Below are positions 25,219 to 33,469 of a stretch of 52,101 nt of DNA, in pieces (the stretch's first letter is position 1; each line of letters opens with the position of its first letter). The notes beneath the pieces were generated by a model. That model searched no databases. It worked only from the letters and a program-made list of their open reading frames with translations, and had not been told where the DNA came from. The stretch is from Chitinophagales bacterium (lineage in GTDB: Bacteria; Bacteroidota; Bacteroidia; Chitinophagales; Saprospiraceae): assembly GCA_013298955.1 (NCBI GenBank), contig JAAFJT010000026.1, positions 1 through 52,101 on the forward strand, read 5' to 3'. The translations under genes were made by a program, and so were the position numbers.

Positions 25219-25314
25219 AAGGATTAGAAATGAACAAGCATCATCCCAAAAAAATTCTTTTTCGCTCTTTTCGGAGTCAAAATTACGGGTTACAAAAATG
25301 TAGGGTGACTCCTG

Positions 25315-26715
25315 CTAATTCCTTAACTCCTGCTTCAAAACTGATTCTAATTGATTGGCTTTCAAATTTTTATAAATAATTTTTTTATTTTTATCCAAAA
25401 TATAAATTTCGGGTGTAATATCAATGTGATATTTCTCATTATACTTGCTTTCCAAAGCCGGGTCTATCACATCCGTCCATTCGATGCCGTATTTGGTGCC
25501 GAATGCCGACCATTTTTCACGTTCCGCCATCGACGCAAGCGAAAAAATCGTTATGCCTTTCGCCTGATATTTGTCAAAAACCTGCTTTAGATATGGGATT
25601 GCCTCTTGACAATGCTCACAATCGGGATTGTATATAAACAAAATAGTGATATTGCCCGCCGACTCATATAAACTTTTTTTGCGTCCCAATTTATCGCGCC
25701 CCCAAATATCTTGTCCCGTTAAACCGACAAAACTTTGCTGCATTTTTTTTGCATCTTGTTGGAGCGATTCGATTTCGGTTTCATCGGACCAAAACGCTAA
25801 TTCAGGTTTCCAATAGTTCAAAACCAGATGCGCATACACCTTTTCACCATCCATCAATGTAGTCAAACCCGGTTTGTAATGTTGCGCCAACCAATTGACT
25901 GTAAATTTAAATAAAACTTTGTTATTCAATACTTTTTGAATTAAAATATCACTCGATGTGATGATAGAATCAGGATGTTGAATGGTCAAATCATCTATAT
26001 ATTTTTTGACTTTATTAAAAATCACAGGCGTATTCAACAAGCGTTCCTCTTGCCAATCCATATTATCCAAAAACGCCATTCGATACTGCCATGCGTACAA
26101 TGCCGTATCCAAAGTCCCATTCGGACGCAATGCAGGGGGCACTTTTGGGTTTTGACCCGCCCATTTATATTTGGTAAAAAAGCGATTGGCATGATTTTGT
26201 TTTAAATCGGCAATTTTTTGGTCGCGTTCCGCGATTAAAGCCAATTGTTTTTGCTTGCCTGCTGCAACGGATTCAGCCGACAAGCCTTGTTTAATCTGTT
26301 TGCCAGCTGCTTGAAAATGCGCTTCTAAGGTGATTTGGTATTTTAAATTATCGTATAACAATTCATTTTCTGGATTGCCTTTTAAAACCATTCCATTGAT
26401 AAAATTGCCCTTTTGCGTTTGCATCGAAAATGGTTGATTATCCAAGATAAGTAATTGAAAATGAACGCCTTCGGGCATCATCACATAATACAATCCGGGA
26501 CTATATGAACCTTTCAACTGAGCCTGTCCTGTTTCAGAAATACGCGCCGTATCCGCAACATAATTTTGCTCACCTGTTGTGCCAACTAATTTTATTTGGC
26601 AATTCGCATAACCGTCGATTTGAAGTTGAATTACAGGCGATACCGTTTCTTGCGCCCAAAGCGGACTGAGGTAAAGCCCTAAAAGGAAGATAATGTTTTT
26701 TTTTAAGTCATTCAT
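25315..26715 (-). CDS. TlpA-like thioredoxin-fold protein with DUF4369/DUF5106-type N-terminal region
   Basis: A 466-residue exported protein: signal peptide (about 1-21), an N-terminal beta domain (about 28-115) of the DUF4369 kind, a helical middle region (about 120-330, DUF5106-like), and a C-terminal TlpA thioredoxin domain (about 335-466). The redox pair is C366/C369 in the active-site motif NPDCEHC. The cis-proline segment is ITPEIYILDKN. It is likely a periplasmic or surface-attached thiol-disulfide reductase; the partner is unknown. The gene begins 5 bases after the ABC ATPase stop, so the two are co-transcribed. Confidence 0.88.
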   Translation of the reverse strand: MNDLKKNIIFLLGLYLSPLWAQETVSPVIQLQIDGYANCQIKLVGTTGEQNYVADTARISETGQAQLKGSYSPGLYYVMMPEGVHFQLLILDNQPFSMQTQKGNFINGMVLKGNPENELLYDNLKYQITLEAHFQAAGKQIKQGLSAESVAAGKQKQLALIAERDQKIADLKQNHANRFFTKYKWAGQNPKVPPALRPNGTLDTALYAWQYRMAFLDNMDWQEERLLNTPVIFNKVKKYIDDLTIQHPDSIITSSDILIQKVLNNKVLFKFTVNWLAQHYKPGLTTLMDGEKVYAHLVLNYWKPELAFWSDETEIESLQQDAKKMQQSFVGLTGQDIWGRDKLGRKKSLYESAGNITILFIYNPDCEHCQEAIPYLKQVFDKYQAKGITIFSLASMAEREKWSAFGTKYGIEWTDVIDPALESKYNEKYHIDITPEIYILDKNKKIIYKNLKANQLESVLKQELRN

Positions 26716-26720
26716 AGGTG

Positions 26721-27344
26721 CTAAACAATTTCAATATGATTTTTAAAATCCGATTTCAACCGCACATCGTGGGTCACGATAATCAACGCCGCATCGCTCG
26801 CACAGGTCTGTAACAATCGAATTACTTCTTGACAATTAGAGTCATCCAAAGCAGAAGTGGGTTCATCCGCCAAAACCACCGCAGGGCGATTGATTAAAGC
26901 CCGAATAATACCAACCCGTTGTTGCTCGCCGACACTGAGTCGGTCGGTTTTCATATCGCGCTGATGTAGTAAATTTAAATTTTCTAAAAACTTGTGAATC
27001 AATGGTTTATCAGGTTTAAAACCAGCTAATTGTTGTGTTAATATTAGATTTTCTTGAACGGTGAGGGCGCGTAAAAAAGGGGGTTGTTGGAAAATAATGC
27101 CAATATGTTGCCCCCGAAAACGGTCTAAGGAAGTACCTATTAGTTCATTCAGATTTTGCCCGTTGACCACCACTTGCCCCTCTGTCGGCTTCAATAGCCC
27201 GCCCAACAAATGTAATAAAGTCGTTTTGCCAACGCCTGACGCGCCCAATAAGAGTAATTGCTCCCCTTGTTTGCATTGAATATTCGGGAACGTGAAAGCG
27301 CGTTGCGGCGTATATCTAAATTGTAATTGATTGGTAATCAGCAT
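26721..27344 (-). CDS. ABC transporter ATP-binding protein (LolD/MacB-like)
   Basis: A 207-residue nucleotide-binding subunit: Walker A GASGVGKTT, Q-loop FQQPPFLRALTVQEN, signature LSVGEQQR (LSGGQ is usual), Walker B AVVLADEPTSALDD, and the H-loop VTHD. The FQQ...L.VQEN..L and DEPTSALD wording is that of the LolD/MacB/FtsE group. No permease gene adjoins it, so it must work with a distant one or with an unrelated partner. I use the ATG at 27344; a start 16 codons upstream is possible but adds unconserved residues. It shares an operon with the TlpA-like gene. Confidence 0.88.
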   Translation of the reverse strand: MLITNQLQFRYTPQRAFTFPNIQCKQGEQLLLLGASGVGKTTLLHLLGGLLKPTEGQVVVNGQNLNELIGTSLDRFRGQHIGIIFQQPPFLRALTVQENLILTQQLAGFKPDKPLIHKFLENLNLLHQRDMKTDRLSVGEQQRVGIIRALINRPAVVLADEPTSALDDSNCQEVIRLLQTCASDAALIIVTHDVRLKSDFKNHIEIV

Positions 27345-27415
27345 TATATATTTTAAAGAAAAGTAAAAAGAGTTACAAGGTATTCGTATCAAAGATTGTT
27401 TTTCTAATCCTATCT

Positions 27416-27590
27416 AACCTAAGTTGCGCGGTAAGGTTTGAATTAGGATTTTTAGGATGATTTGGATTCAATTGGGATTGATTTTTAGGATTTTTTAGGA
27501 TGAAATCCTAAAAAATCCTAAAAATCAATCCCAATTGAATCCAAATCATCCTAAAAATCCTAATTCAAACCTTACCGCGCAACTTGGGTT
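27416..27590. repeat. Near-perfect 175-bp palindrome, 86-bp arms with 3-base loop
   Basis: The left arm is 27416-27501, the loop GAA is 27502-27504 and the right arm is 27505-27590; I find one mismatch, in the outer arms (AACCTAAG versus AACCCAAG). The outermost module is AAGTTGCGCGGTA, as in 25056-25218. The inside is TTAGGATTTTTAGGAT-type sequence. A palindrome this long with such a short spacer is usually unstable in bacteria that have SbcCD. Confidence 0.95.
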
Positions 27591-27596
27591 ATCTAT

Positions 27597-27820
27597 TACC
27601 CACAGAATCAAAAAGGTGCGTAGCACCGCAACATTTGTAGAAAAACAATGAATGAACCCGTTTCGGAGGTGCGTAGCACCGTAATATTTGTAGTTTGAAT
27701 GTTACGGTGCTACGCACCTCAAACGTGGATTTTAATTCCAATTTTCTACAAATGTTGTGGTGCTACGCACCTTTTTTATTTTGTAAAATCATTCAAGTGC
27801 TAACAATCATTCTGTGGGTA
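27597..27820. repeat. Nested block with four copies of GGTGCGTAGCACCG
   Basis: The outermost arms are TACCCACAGAAT (27597-) and ATTCTGTGGGTA (-27820). Inside, two direct copies (about 27612-27644 and 27667-27692) and two inverted copies (27701-27719 and 27743-27776) of a unit reading GGTGCGTAGCACCGYAAYAT, followed by TTGTAG, form two further nested hairpins. Each unit itself contains the short palindrome GGTGCGTAGCACC. Confidence 0.85.
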
Positions 27821-27854
27821 CTGGATAGGATTTCAATCTCGACGACTTTGAAAC

Positions 27855-28049
27855 CTATTTTTTATACGTGCGTTTCGTTCCAAACAAATTGCCTGTTTTG
27901 CCATGTTTGGTGGAGAGTTGCCCATTTCGACCAAGTTTAGCCGTAAAACCTTTGGTCGGACACCCTTCGCCGACTTTGCACGAAGTGGTTAACAACAAAC
28001 TTACACAGAACCAAATTAAATAAAAAAAGAATTGCTTTTTAGCTTTCAT
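27855..28049 (-). CDS. Small predicted lipoprotein, 64 residues
   Basis: Starts MKAKKQFFFYLIWFCVSLLL and reaches a lipobox-like TTSC, so mature residues begin at the cysteine. The mature part is about 40 residues, with a CPTKGF motif and a basic tail STKHGKTGNLFGTKRT. Small basic lipoproteins of this sort, ending in a GK.NLFG..K pattern, are seen in Bacteroidota but have no known function. It lies 10 bases after the TPR gene on the same strand, so it is probably the last gene of an HU-TPR-lipoprotein transcript. Confidence 0.65.
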   Translation of the reverse strand: MKAKKQFFFYLIWFCVSLLLTTSCKVGEGCPTKGFTAKLGRNGQLSTKHGKTGNLFGTKRTYKK

Positions 28050-28059
28050 AGGAATCAAA

Positions 28060-28839
28060 TTATTTACATTTTTGAGTGGCAATGGCTGCTTTTGCCGCGT
28101 TTCCCGCGCCTGTGTAGGCTTCCACTGCCAGACAATTTGCCTGTTTGGAGTTGGGTTCTCTCGCCAAAACCTTCTCTAAACGCCCAATTGCCCGCTCAAA
28201 TTGCCCTGTTTTGATAGCCAAACGCGCCAATTGTACATTAATTGCCGTATTATCAGGGTGCGCCGTGTCCAATTCGCGGAGGAGCAAAATCCCTTTCATC
28301 GGGTCATCGGGCAATGGATTTTCGGTGTAACAAAGTGCCAAATTAATTTTATGTTCCAATTGAGTTGGATTTAAAGAAGCGGCATTTTGAAATGCTGCAA
28401 CCGCGTGTTGCGTACAAAAATCCCGAATCGCTTTATCCTGCACCGTCCGAATCGCTAAAAAATAATTCGCGCCCGCCACCGACCAAGCCGCTTCCGACTT
28501 GTCCAATTCCGCGACTTGCTCTGCAAAATGTGCCGCCGCCGCTTCCTGCCCGAATCGGTGGTACGCGCCAGACACTTTTTTCAAAGCCTCTATTTGTTGG
28601 GCAGGTATAGGATTTGGGGATTGGAGAGCAGCATCAAGTGGTTGAATTTCAGCGAGTTGTGCAGGCGAAAGGTTTTTTCGAGCCGCCGCAAGGAGCGTTT
28701 GCGGGTCTGTTGCCGACATGGATTTGTGGCTACTATCGGCAATCGTTTTTTGAAATTTGGATTTTGTATCGCAACCGAAATACAAAATCACGAAAAAAAC
28801 GACCGCGCTACCTATCAGCCACCCTTGTTGTTTAGTCAT
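28060..28839 (-). CDS. Membrane-anchored TPR protein
   Basis: A 259-residue protein with one N-terminal membrane segment (GWLIGSAVVFFVILYFGC, about residues 5-22) followed by an extracytoplasmic helical part with TPR repeats (about 105-255; HAVAAFQNAASLNPTQLEHKINLALCYTEN, ... AINVQLARLAIKTGQFERAIGRLEKVL). The segment ends in a cysteine, so a lipoprotein anchor is also possible. It is likely a scaffold protein. I start at the ATG at 28839; the further-upstream in-frame residues are not conserved in character. It follows HU by about 90 bases. Confidence 0.75.
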   Translation of the reverse strand: MTKQQGWLIGSAVVFFVILYFGCDTKSKFQKTIADSSHKSMSATDPQTLLAAARKNLSPAQLAEIQPLDAALQSPNPIPAQQIEALKKVSGAYHRFGQEAAAAHFAEQVAELDKSEAAWSVAGANYFLAIRTVQDKAIRDFCTQHAVAAFQNAASLNPTQLEHKINLALCYTENPLPDDPMKGILLLRELDTAHPDNTAINVQLARLAIKTGQFERAIGRLEKVLAREPNSKQANCLAVEAYTGAGNAAKAAIATQKCK

Positions 28840-28931
28840 AATGGGAACGATTTTAAATACAAAAGGCACAAAAGTAACAAAAAAATTTGTTCCTATTGTG
28901 CCTTTTGTGGAGCAATCCATTAAAAAATCTT

Positions 28932-29228
28932 TTATTCTGGCAAAGAAGTTACTTTGCTTTTCACTTCTTCGGTGAAGATTTTAGCAGGTTTGAAGCTCGG
29001 AACATAATGTTCTGGAATGAAAACTGTTTTATTCCGTTTGATATTCCGACCTGTTTTCGCGGCACGCTTTTTAATAATGAATGAGCCGAAACCCCGTACG
29101 AATACTTCATTGCCAGAAGCCATACTGTCTTTAATGACCGTAAAAATAGCTTCCATCGTTTGAATAACATCCACTTTGTCAACGCCTGTTTTGTCGGCGA
29201 CTGCTGCTACTAAATCAGCTTTTCTCAT
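28932..29228 (-). CDS. HU/IHF family DNA-binding protein
   Basis: A 98-residue histone-like protein that bends and compacts DNA as a dimer. N-terminal helices (MRKADLVAAVADKTGVDKVD), the conserved VFVRGFGSFIIKKRAA turn with the expected glycines and phenylalanines, and the arm region GRNIKRNKTVFIPEHYVPSFKPAK are present. The tail (TEEVKSKVTSLPE) is slightly longer than that of E. coli HU. Whether it is a homodimeric HU or an IHF-like subunit is not decidable here. Confidence 0.96.
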   Translation of the reverse strand: MRKADLVAAVADKTGVDKVDVIQTMEAIFTVIKDSMASGNEVFVRGFGSFIIKKRAAKTGRNIKRNKTVFIPEHYVPSFKPAKIFTEEVKSKVTSLPE

Positions 29229-29644
29229 TATTGACTTGATTTTGAATAAGTTATGAAATAATTACTGCATTTGCGAATACGTTGCAAAGTTCGTAATAGT
29301 TTTGAATTTTTATAATTTTTTTATCGAAAATAATCGATTATTTTTTTTAAAATCAACGAATTATATATTTTTTTATTTGTGTTAAAATAGAAATATTGAT
29401 GCTTTTTATGTTTTAAAAAAAATATGAATACATAAAGCGTTGATTATAAATTATTTGAAAATATAAGAAAACGTTAATTGTAAATTATCTATTTTAAATA
29501 GATAATATGTTAAAGTTTTTTGCGTATTTAAAGTTTGAATAATAATTTGAAAATCAACTAATTAAGACAATAATTGCTCCAAATTGTGCAAAGTAACAGG
29601 CTTTTTTGATGCCGCGCAAGATTTTAACATTTTTTTTTCACAAG
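29229..29644. other. AT-rich gap upstream of HU
   Basis: 416 bases of very AT-rich sequence without an open frame of note. There is a weak direct repeat (two copies of GTTRATTRTAAATTAT, about 29439-29489). The HU promoter must lie here, but I find no exact TAnnTTTG; GAACTTTG on the minus strand near 29283-29290 differs at one base. Confidence 0.5.
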
Positions 29645-30589
29645 TTACAACAAGCGAAAAGGCACGCCCAAAGTGAGCAATGGGAAAGGCTCATCAAAAT
29701 CGCCCTCCAAAAACGGCAAAAGGACTCCTGCGCCCACATTAAAACGGCGGAATAGATAGCGAAATCCCAAATTTATCATGCCTGAACGCTCCGTACTGAA
29801 CGCGTCCGTCCAAGCCCAAGATTCGCCCACCCATGAAAAACGGCTTCCAAGATTGATTTTACCACTCCAACTGATGAAATTCATCGTTTGTTTCAACTCG
29901 GATGTGGTGGGAAAACGGATAAAAAGGGGGATTTTTTCCAGTCGATGCCCATACGTGAATGAGATATTATAATCCCGATTGCCCCAAGTCGCTGTACCAT
30001 ATAGCACGCTTAACTTATTGCTCAGAAGCCCCGAAAAAACGCCCACTTGGTCGCGCCCTATTAAAAAACCGCCTGCAAGATGAAAATTGGGGTGCAAAGA
30101 GTGCGCATAACGCACGGAAGCCACCGAAAACGCAGGAAATCGAATCCGTTTTTGCGCATTATTGCTAAAAAAGTCCTCCAAAGAAGTGATAATTTCAAAA
30201 CCCACACTGGCTGATATATGTTTGGTAAAACCGTATTGCACCGTATGCACCATCAAATCGCTCGTTTGGTAATGCCCTTCACCCGCTTCAAGTGGTATCG
30301 CAGAGGGCGCAGACCAATAATTCGGCAAAGTTGCTTTCCGATGCTGCACTGAAACCACTTGATTACGGCTATTTAACGTCGTGAAACCAATGATATCGAC
30401 TTTTTTCAACTCAATCTGCCCCATACTTTGGGTTTCAATGACCCAATAATCAGGTCTTTTTTCAAAAAGTTTCCCTTGAATAATGCTTTGGTCTATCAAG
30501 GTAATTTGTAGGAAGTCGCCCACTTGTTGAGCGAAAGTGCTTTGCGCGAAAATGCCAAGCAGTACTAATGTTAAGGTTTTTAAATACAT
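29645..30589 (-). CDS. Outer-membrane beta-barrel protein with an N-terminal Sm-like segment
   Basis: A 314-residue protein with a signal peptide (MYLKTLTLVLLGIFAQSTFAQ). Residues about 22-75 (VGDFLQITLIDQSIIQGKLF...IELKKVDIIGF) read like the small five-stranded barrel of Sm/LSm-type domains (a strongly bent strand plus L.DG..I.G pattern). Residues 100-314 are alternating beta strands rich in aromatic girdle residues, ending in VPFRLL, as in an outer-membrane barrel. I do not recognise a characterised family; a transport or scaffold role would be a guess. It is monocistronic. Confidence 0.7.
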   Translation of the reverse strand: MYLKTLTLVLLGIFAQSTFAQQVGDFLQITLIDQSIIQGKLFEKRPDYWVIETQSMGQIELKKVDIIGFTTLNSRNQVVSVQHRKATLPNYWSAPSAIPLEAGEGHYQTSDLMVHTVQYGFTKHISASVGFEIITSLEDFFSNNAQKRIRFPAFSVASVRYAHSLHPNFHLAGGFLIGRDQVGVFSGLLSNKLSVLYGTATWGNRDYNISFTYGHRLEKIPLFIRFPTTSELKQTMNFISWSGKINLGSRFSWVGESWAWTDAFSTERSGMINLGFRYLFRRFNVGAGVLLPFLEGDFDEPFPLLTLGVPFRLL

Positions 30590-30627
30590 TTAATTTGGAT
30601 GTTTTGTTAAACAGAATATGTATAGCG

Positions 30628-30663
30628 CATCAAGTGGCGAGTTTTAAAACCCTCCACTCGATG
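30628..30663. repeat. Degenerate palindrome, GTTTTAAAAC core
   Basis: CATCAAGTGGCGAGTTTTAA pairs imperfectly with AAACCCTCCACTCGATG. It is clearly related to 13385-13414 but has decayed at several paired positions. It lies in the presumed 5' leader of the barrel-protein gene. Confidence 0.65.
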
Positions 30664-30683
30664 CAAAGTATAGATAAATGTAA

Positions 30684-30691
30684 CAAACATA
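30684..30691 (-). promoter_or_regulatory. Candidate -7 element for the barrel-protein gene
   Basis: Reads TATGTTTG on the minus strand; the leader would be about 90 bases and would include the degenerate palindrome. Confidence 0.4.
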
Positions 30692-30917
30692 CTTGTTTTT
30701 GTTTCATTTTTTTTCAAGAAATAACAAAGCCCGTTATTTATACCATAAAATCATCATTCAAAAACTAATTATTTTATTGTAAATTGCTTTATTTTAATTC
30801 AAAAACTTATTTTTAAAACGTTTTATAAGAATTAAAACTTATTTTTGTTCCCAATTCTTGACAAAAAACAAACCAAATCAACCCACAGCATATAATTAAA
30901 CAATGTTTTTTTATAAT

Positions 30918-33449
30918 ATGAACAAATTCCGATCCCTATTTTTATGCTTATGCAGTACTTTTGTACTTCATGCCCAAACCATTTATGTAAAATCAAATGG
31001 TACTGGAAATGGTACGTCTTGGGCGAATGCCGCAGGCAATCTCCGCACCGTTTTGAGGAATGCCCCTGTGGGTGCGCAAATTTGGGTTGCCGCAGGCAAT
31101 TACTATCCCACTCAATGCACTACTTGCACGAATACAGACCGTCAGTTATCCTTTGAAATTCCTTCGGGTGTTGCTTTATATGGCGGTTTTGCAGGTACAG
31201 AACTCACTGTCAATCAACGTGTTATAGAAAATAATCCGTCTATTTTAAATGGCGATATTGATGGCAGTAATGACACAACAAACAATACACGCAATCTCGT
31301 ATATGCTCATAATGTCGATAACAACACGATTTTTGACGGTTTTACCCTCCGAAATGCTTATTCAAATGGCACACAAGGTTATGGTGAACGCTATAATTCG
31401 GGAGCAGCGATGTATTTAGATGGCAGTTTGGCAGGCAGTTATTGCCGTTTGCAGGTGCGCAATTGTCGATTTGAGGCGAATCAATCGAATGGTTATGCAG
31501 GCGCGATTTTGATGAATGGCGGTTTTAGAGGCAGTTGTAATCCAAGCATTTCAAACTGTTTGTTTGAAAACAATTCAAGTATTGCAGAAGGCGGTGCGGT
31601 CAATCACATCGGTTATTACGGTGGCGAATGCAGCCCGAAATACGAATTTTGCCGTTTCCAAAACAATCGTTCCAATGCCGCAGGCGGGGCGATTTTCAGT
31701 AATGCGATTAGTGGCAAATCGGATGTAACGTATCGACAATGTGAATGGCGGGGCAACACGGCAAACACTTATGGCGGTGCGATTTACCACATTGCCCGCC
31801 TTTCGGGGCAAAGCAATCCATTTTTTTATAATTGTCTTTTCCTTGAAAATCAAGGTTTTACGGGTGGCGCGATGTATTTTTTGGCATCGGATGCAGGCAC
31901 TTCTTTGCCCAGCATTTTGAATTGTACGTTTACGGGCAATCGAGCCAATTACGGAGTAGCCGTCTATGCGAATGCGGGCGATACGCAAACACCCGGCAAT
32001 TGCGCACCGACGATTACCAATTCGATTTTATATGGAAATACGGCTTTTGCAGGTCACGGGCGTTCTTTTCGGAATGTTAATGGGCGGATTCAAGTTCAAA
32101 ATTCGTTGATAGAGGAGACTACTGCGGCAATTGCCAACAGTGGCACTTCAAGCGTGACAGGTTATGGAACGTTGACGGTTGGAAGCAGTGTCTTGTTTGG
32201 TCAAAATCCAAGATGGCTTTCTACTACTGATTTTCAATTATTGCCCGAATCGCCTTTGATTGACATGGGTTCGGCGGCGGCTTTGACGGGTTTGCCCAGC
32301 CTTGATTTGGAAGGTCAACCGCGTATTCAAGGCAGTGCGCCCGACATAGGTGCGCATGAATTTGACCCTGTGGCAATCCTTCCACCCACGATTTCGGCGC
32401 AACCAACTCCAATAACAAAGTGTTTACATGACTATACCCAATTTTCAGTAGCGGCGGCGGCGGCAAACAACAGTGTTTTGCGGTATCAATGGTCGAAAGA
32501 TGGGGCAGATATACAGGGTGCGAATGCCCCGATTTTGTTGATTCAACCTGCGGCGATAGCAGATGCGGGCATTTATAAATGTCAAATCCGCAATCGATAT
32601 GGGCGTGTTTCGACGAGTGACACTGCCCGCTTGCAAGTTTTGCCAAGAGTTACGTTTGAAGTAGCGATAACGCATGACCGTTCTATGGTTTGTGAGGGCG
32701 ATTCCGCTACTTTTTTAGCTACTGCCAATCACGGAGGCAATGCTCAATTTCAATGGTTTAAAAATGATGTCTTGTTAACAGGTTTTACAGATAAAATATT
32801 GAAAACCAATGATTTAAAGTTTCAAAAATACAAATGTAGAGTCGTTTCAGACGCACTTTGCACCCAAGAAAATCGGTTGATTACGAATAATGATTCGATT
32901 CAAACAATGGACAAAGTTGCGGCTGTTGCCATCGTGACCCATGATTCGAGCAGCCTTTGTCGGGGCGATTCGGTGGTTTTTCGGGCAACTGCCTTGCAAG
33001 CAGGCGTTGAACCGCAATATCAATGGTTCATCAATGGCAATTTGGCTTTGGGCAAAGTGGATTCGTGGTTGAAAGATATGGTTATGGAACATCGAAAATG
33101 GACGTGTCAAATCACCTCCTCAGAACGGTGTGTGGTGCAACGAACCGTGATTTCCAATGAGGATTCCGCTTCTTTTCGGATTTGCCGAGTGGGTGTAGAG
33201 GAACTGAACCAACCTATTTTATTGAAAATTTTTCCTAATCCATCGATAGACAATGTTTTACAAATAGAAACACCTGAATATGGGTTTATTAAAATCATGG
33301 ATAATGCAGGCAGGATAATGATTGAAAAACAAATCACCCACAGTGGTTTTTCAATGCAATATTCCGATGTAGCCTTGCCCGCAGGCGTTTATCAAGTCAT
33401 TTGGACTGATGGAAAACAAATGGCAAGGGCAAAATTGATTCGATTGTAA
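30918..33449 (+). CDS. Secreted parallel beta-helix protein with Ig-like domains and T9SS type A sorting domain
   Basis: An 843-residue exported protein. Signal peptide MNKFRSLFLCLCSTFVLHAQ; then the typical start IYVKSNGTGNGTSWANA of right-handed beta-helix surface proteins, with many helix turns to about residue 480 (repeated NCRFEANQS, NCLFENNSS, CRFQNNRSNAAGGAIFSNA). The choice-of-anchor segment DLEGQPRIQGSAPDIGAHEF closes the helix. Ig-like domains follow (about 495-580, 585-670 and 675-760; YQWSKDGADIQGA, QFQWFKND, QYQWFING). The final 80 residues are a T9SS type A sorting domain (LLKIFPNPSIDN to ARAKLIRL). A polysaccharide-binding or adhesive role is plausible for the fold; no catalytic residues are evident. 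Confidence 0.92.
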   Translation: MNKFRSLFLCLCSTFVLHAQTIYVKSNGTGNGTSWANAAGNLRTVLRNAPVGAQIWVAAGNYYPTQCTTCTNTDRQLSFEIPSGVALYGGFAGTELTVNQRVIENNPSILNGDIDGSNDTTNNTRNLVYAHNVDNNTIFDGFTLRNAYSNGTQGYGERYNSGAAMYLDGSLAGSYCRLQVRNCRFEANQSNGYAGAILMNGGFRGSCNPSISNCLFENNSSIAEGGAVNHIGYYGGECSPKYEFCRFQNNRSNAAGGAIFSNAISGKSDVTYRQCEWRGNTANTYGGAIYHIARLSGQSNPFFYNCLFLENQGFTGGAMYFLASDAGTSLPSILNCTFTGNRANYGVAVYANAGDTQTPGNCAPTITNSILYGNTAFAGHGRSFRNVNGRIQVQNSLIEETTAAIANSGTSSVTGYGTLTVGSSVLFGQNPRWLSTTDFQLLPESPLIDMGSAAALTGLPSLDLEGQPRIQGSAPDIGAHEFDPVAILPPTISAQPTPITKCLHDYTQFSVAAAAANNSVLRYQWSKDGADIQGANAPILLIQPAAIADAGIYKCQIRNRYGRVSTSDTARLQVLPRVTFEVAITHDRSMVCEGDSATFLATANHGGNAQFQWFKNDVLLTGFTDKILKTNDLKFQKYKCRVVSDALCTQENRLITNNDSIQTMDKVAAVAIVTHDSSSLCRGDSVVFRATALQAGVEPQYQWFINGNLALGKVDSWLKDMVMEHRKWTCQITSSERCVVQRTVISNEDSASFRICRVGVEELNQPILLKIFPNPSIDNVLQIETPEYGFIKIMDNAGRIMIEKQITHSGFSMQYSDVALPAGVYQVIWTDGKQMARAKLIRL

Positions 33450-33469
33450 TAGATCCATTACAAATAAAA

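Larger units (their letters stand above)
27345..27854. other. Gene-free stretch filled by two large palindromic blocks
   Basis: About 510 bases. After about 70 AT-rich bases the 175-base palindrome (27416-27590) and the nested GGTGCGTAGCACC block (27597-27820) occupy it almost completely. A short open frame on the plus strand (27695-27940) only reads through the palindrome and into the lipoprotein gene on the other strand, and is not a gene. Confidence 0.7.
30590..30917. other. Divergent promoter region between barrel protein and beta-helix protein
   Basis: About 330 bases with no gene. Contains the degenerate palindrome at 30628-30663, a minus-strand -7 element (30684-30691) and, on the plus strand, TATTTTTG at 30840-30847 as a candidate -7 element for the beta-helix gene. 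Confidence 0.5.

Noticed and set aside
25056-27590. Composite transposon carrying the ABC/TlpA operon
   Set aside because: No transposase gene or target-site duplication is visible, so mobility remains a hypothesis and I did not annotate it as a mobile element.
27597-27820. Repeated units that might be a CRISPR array
   Set aside because: Copies occur in both orientations with unequal spacing and pair with each other; there are no spacers of even length and no cas genes.
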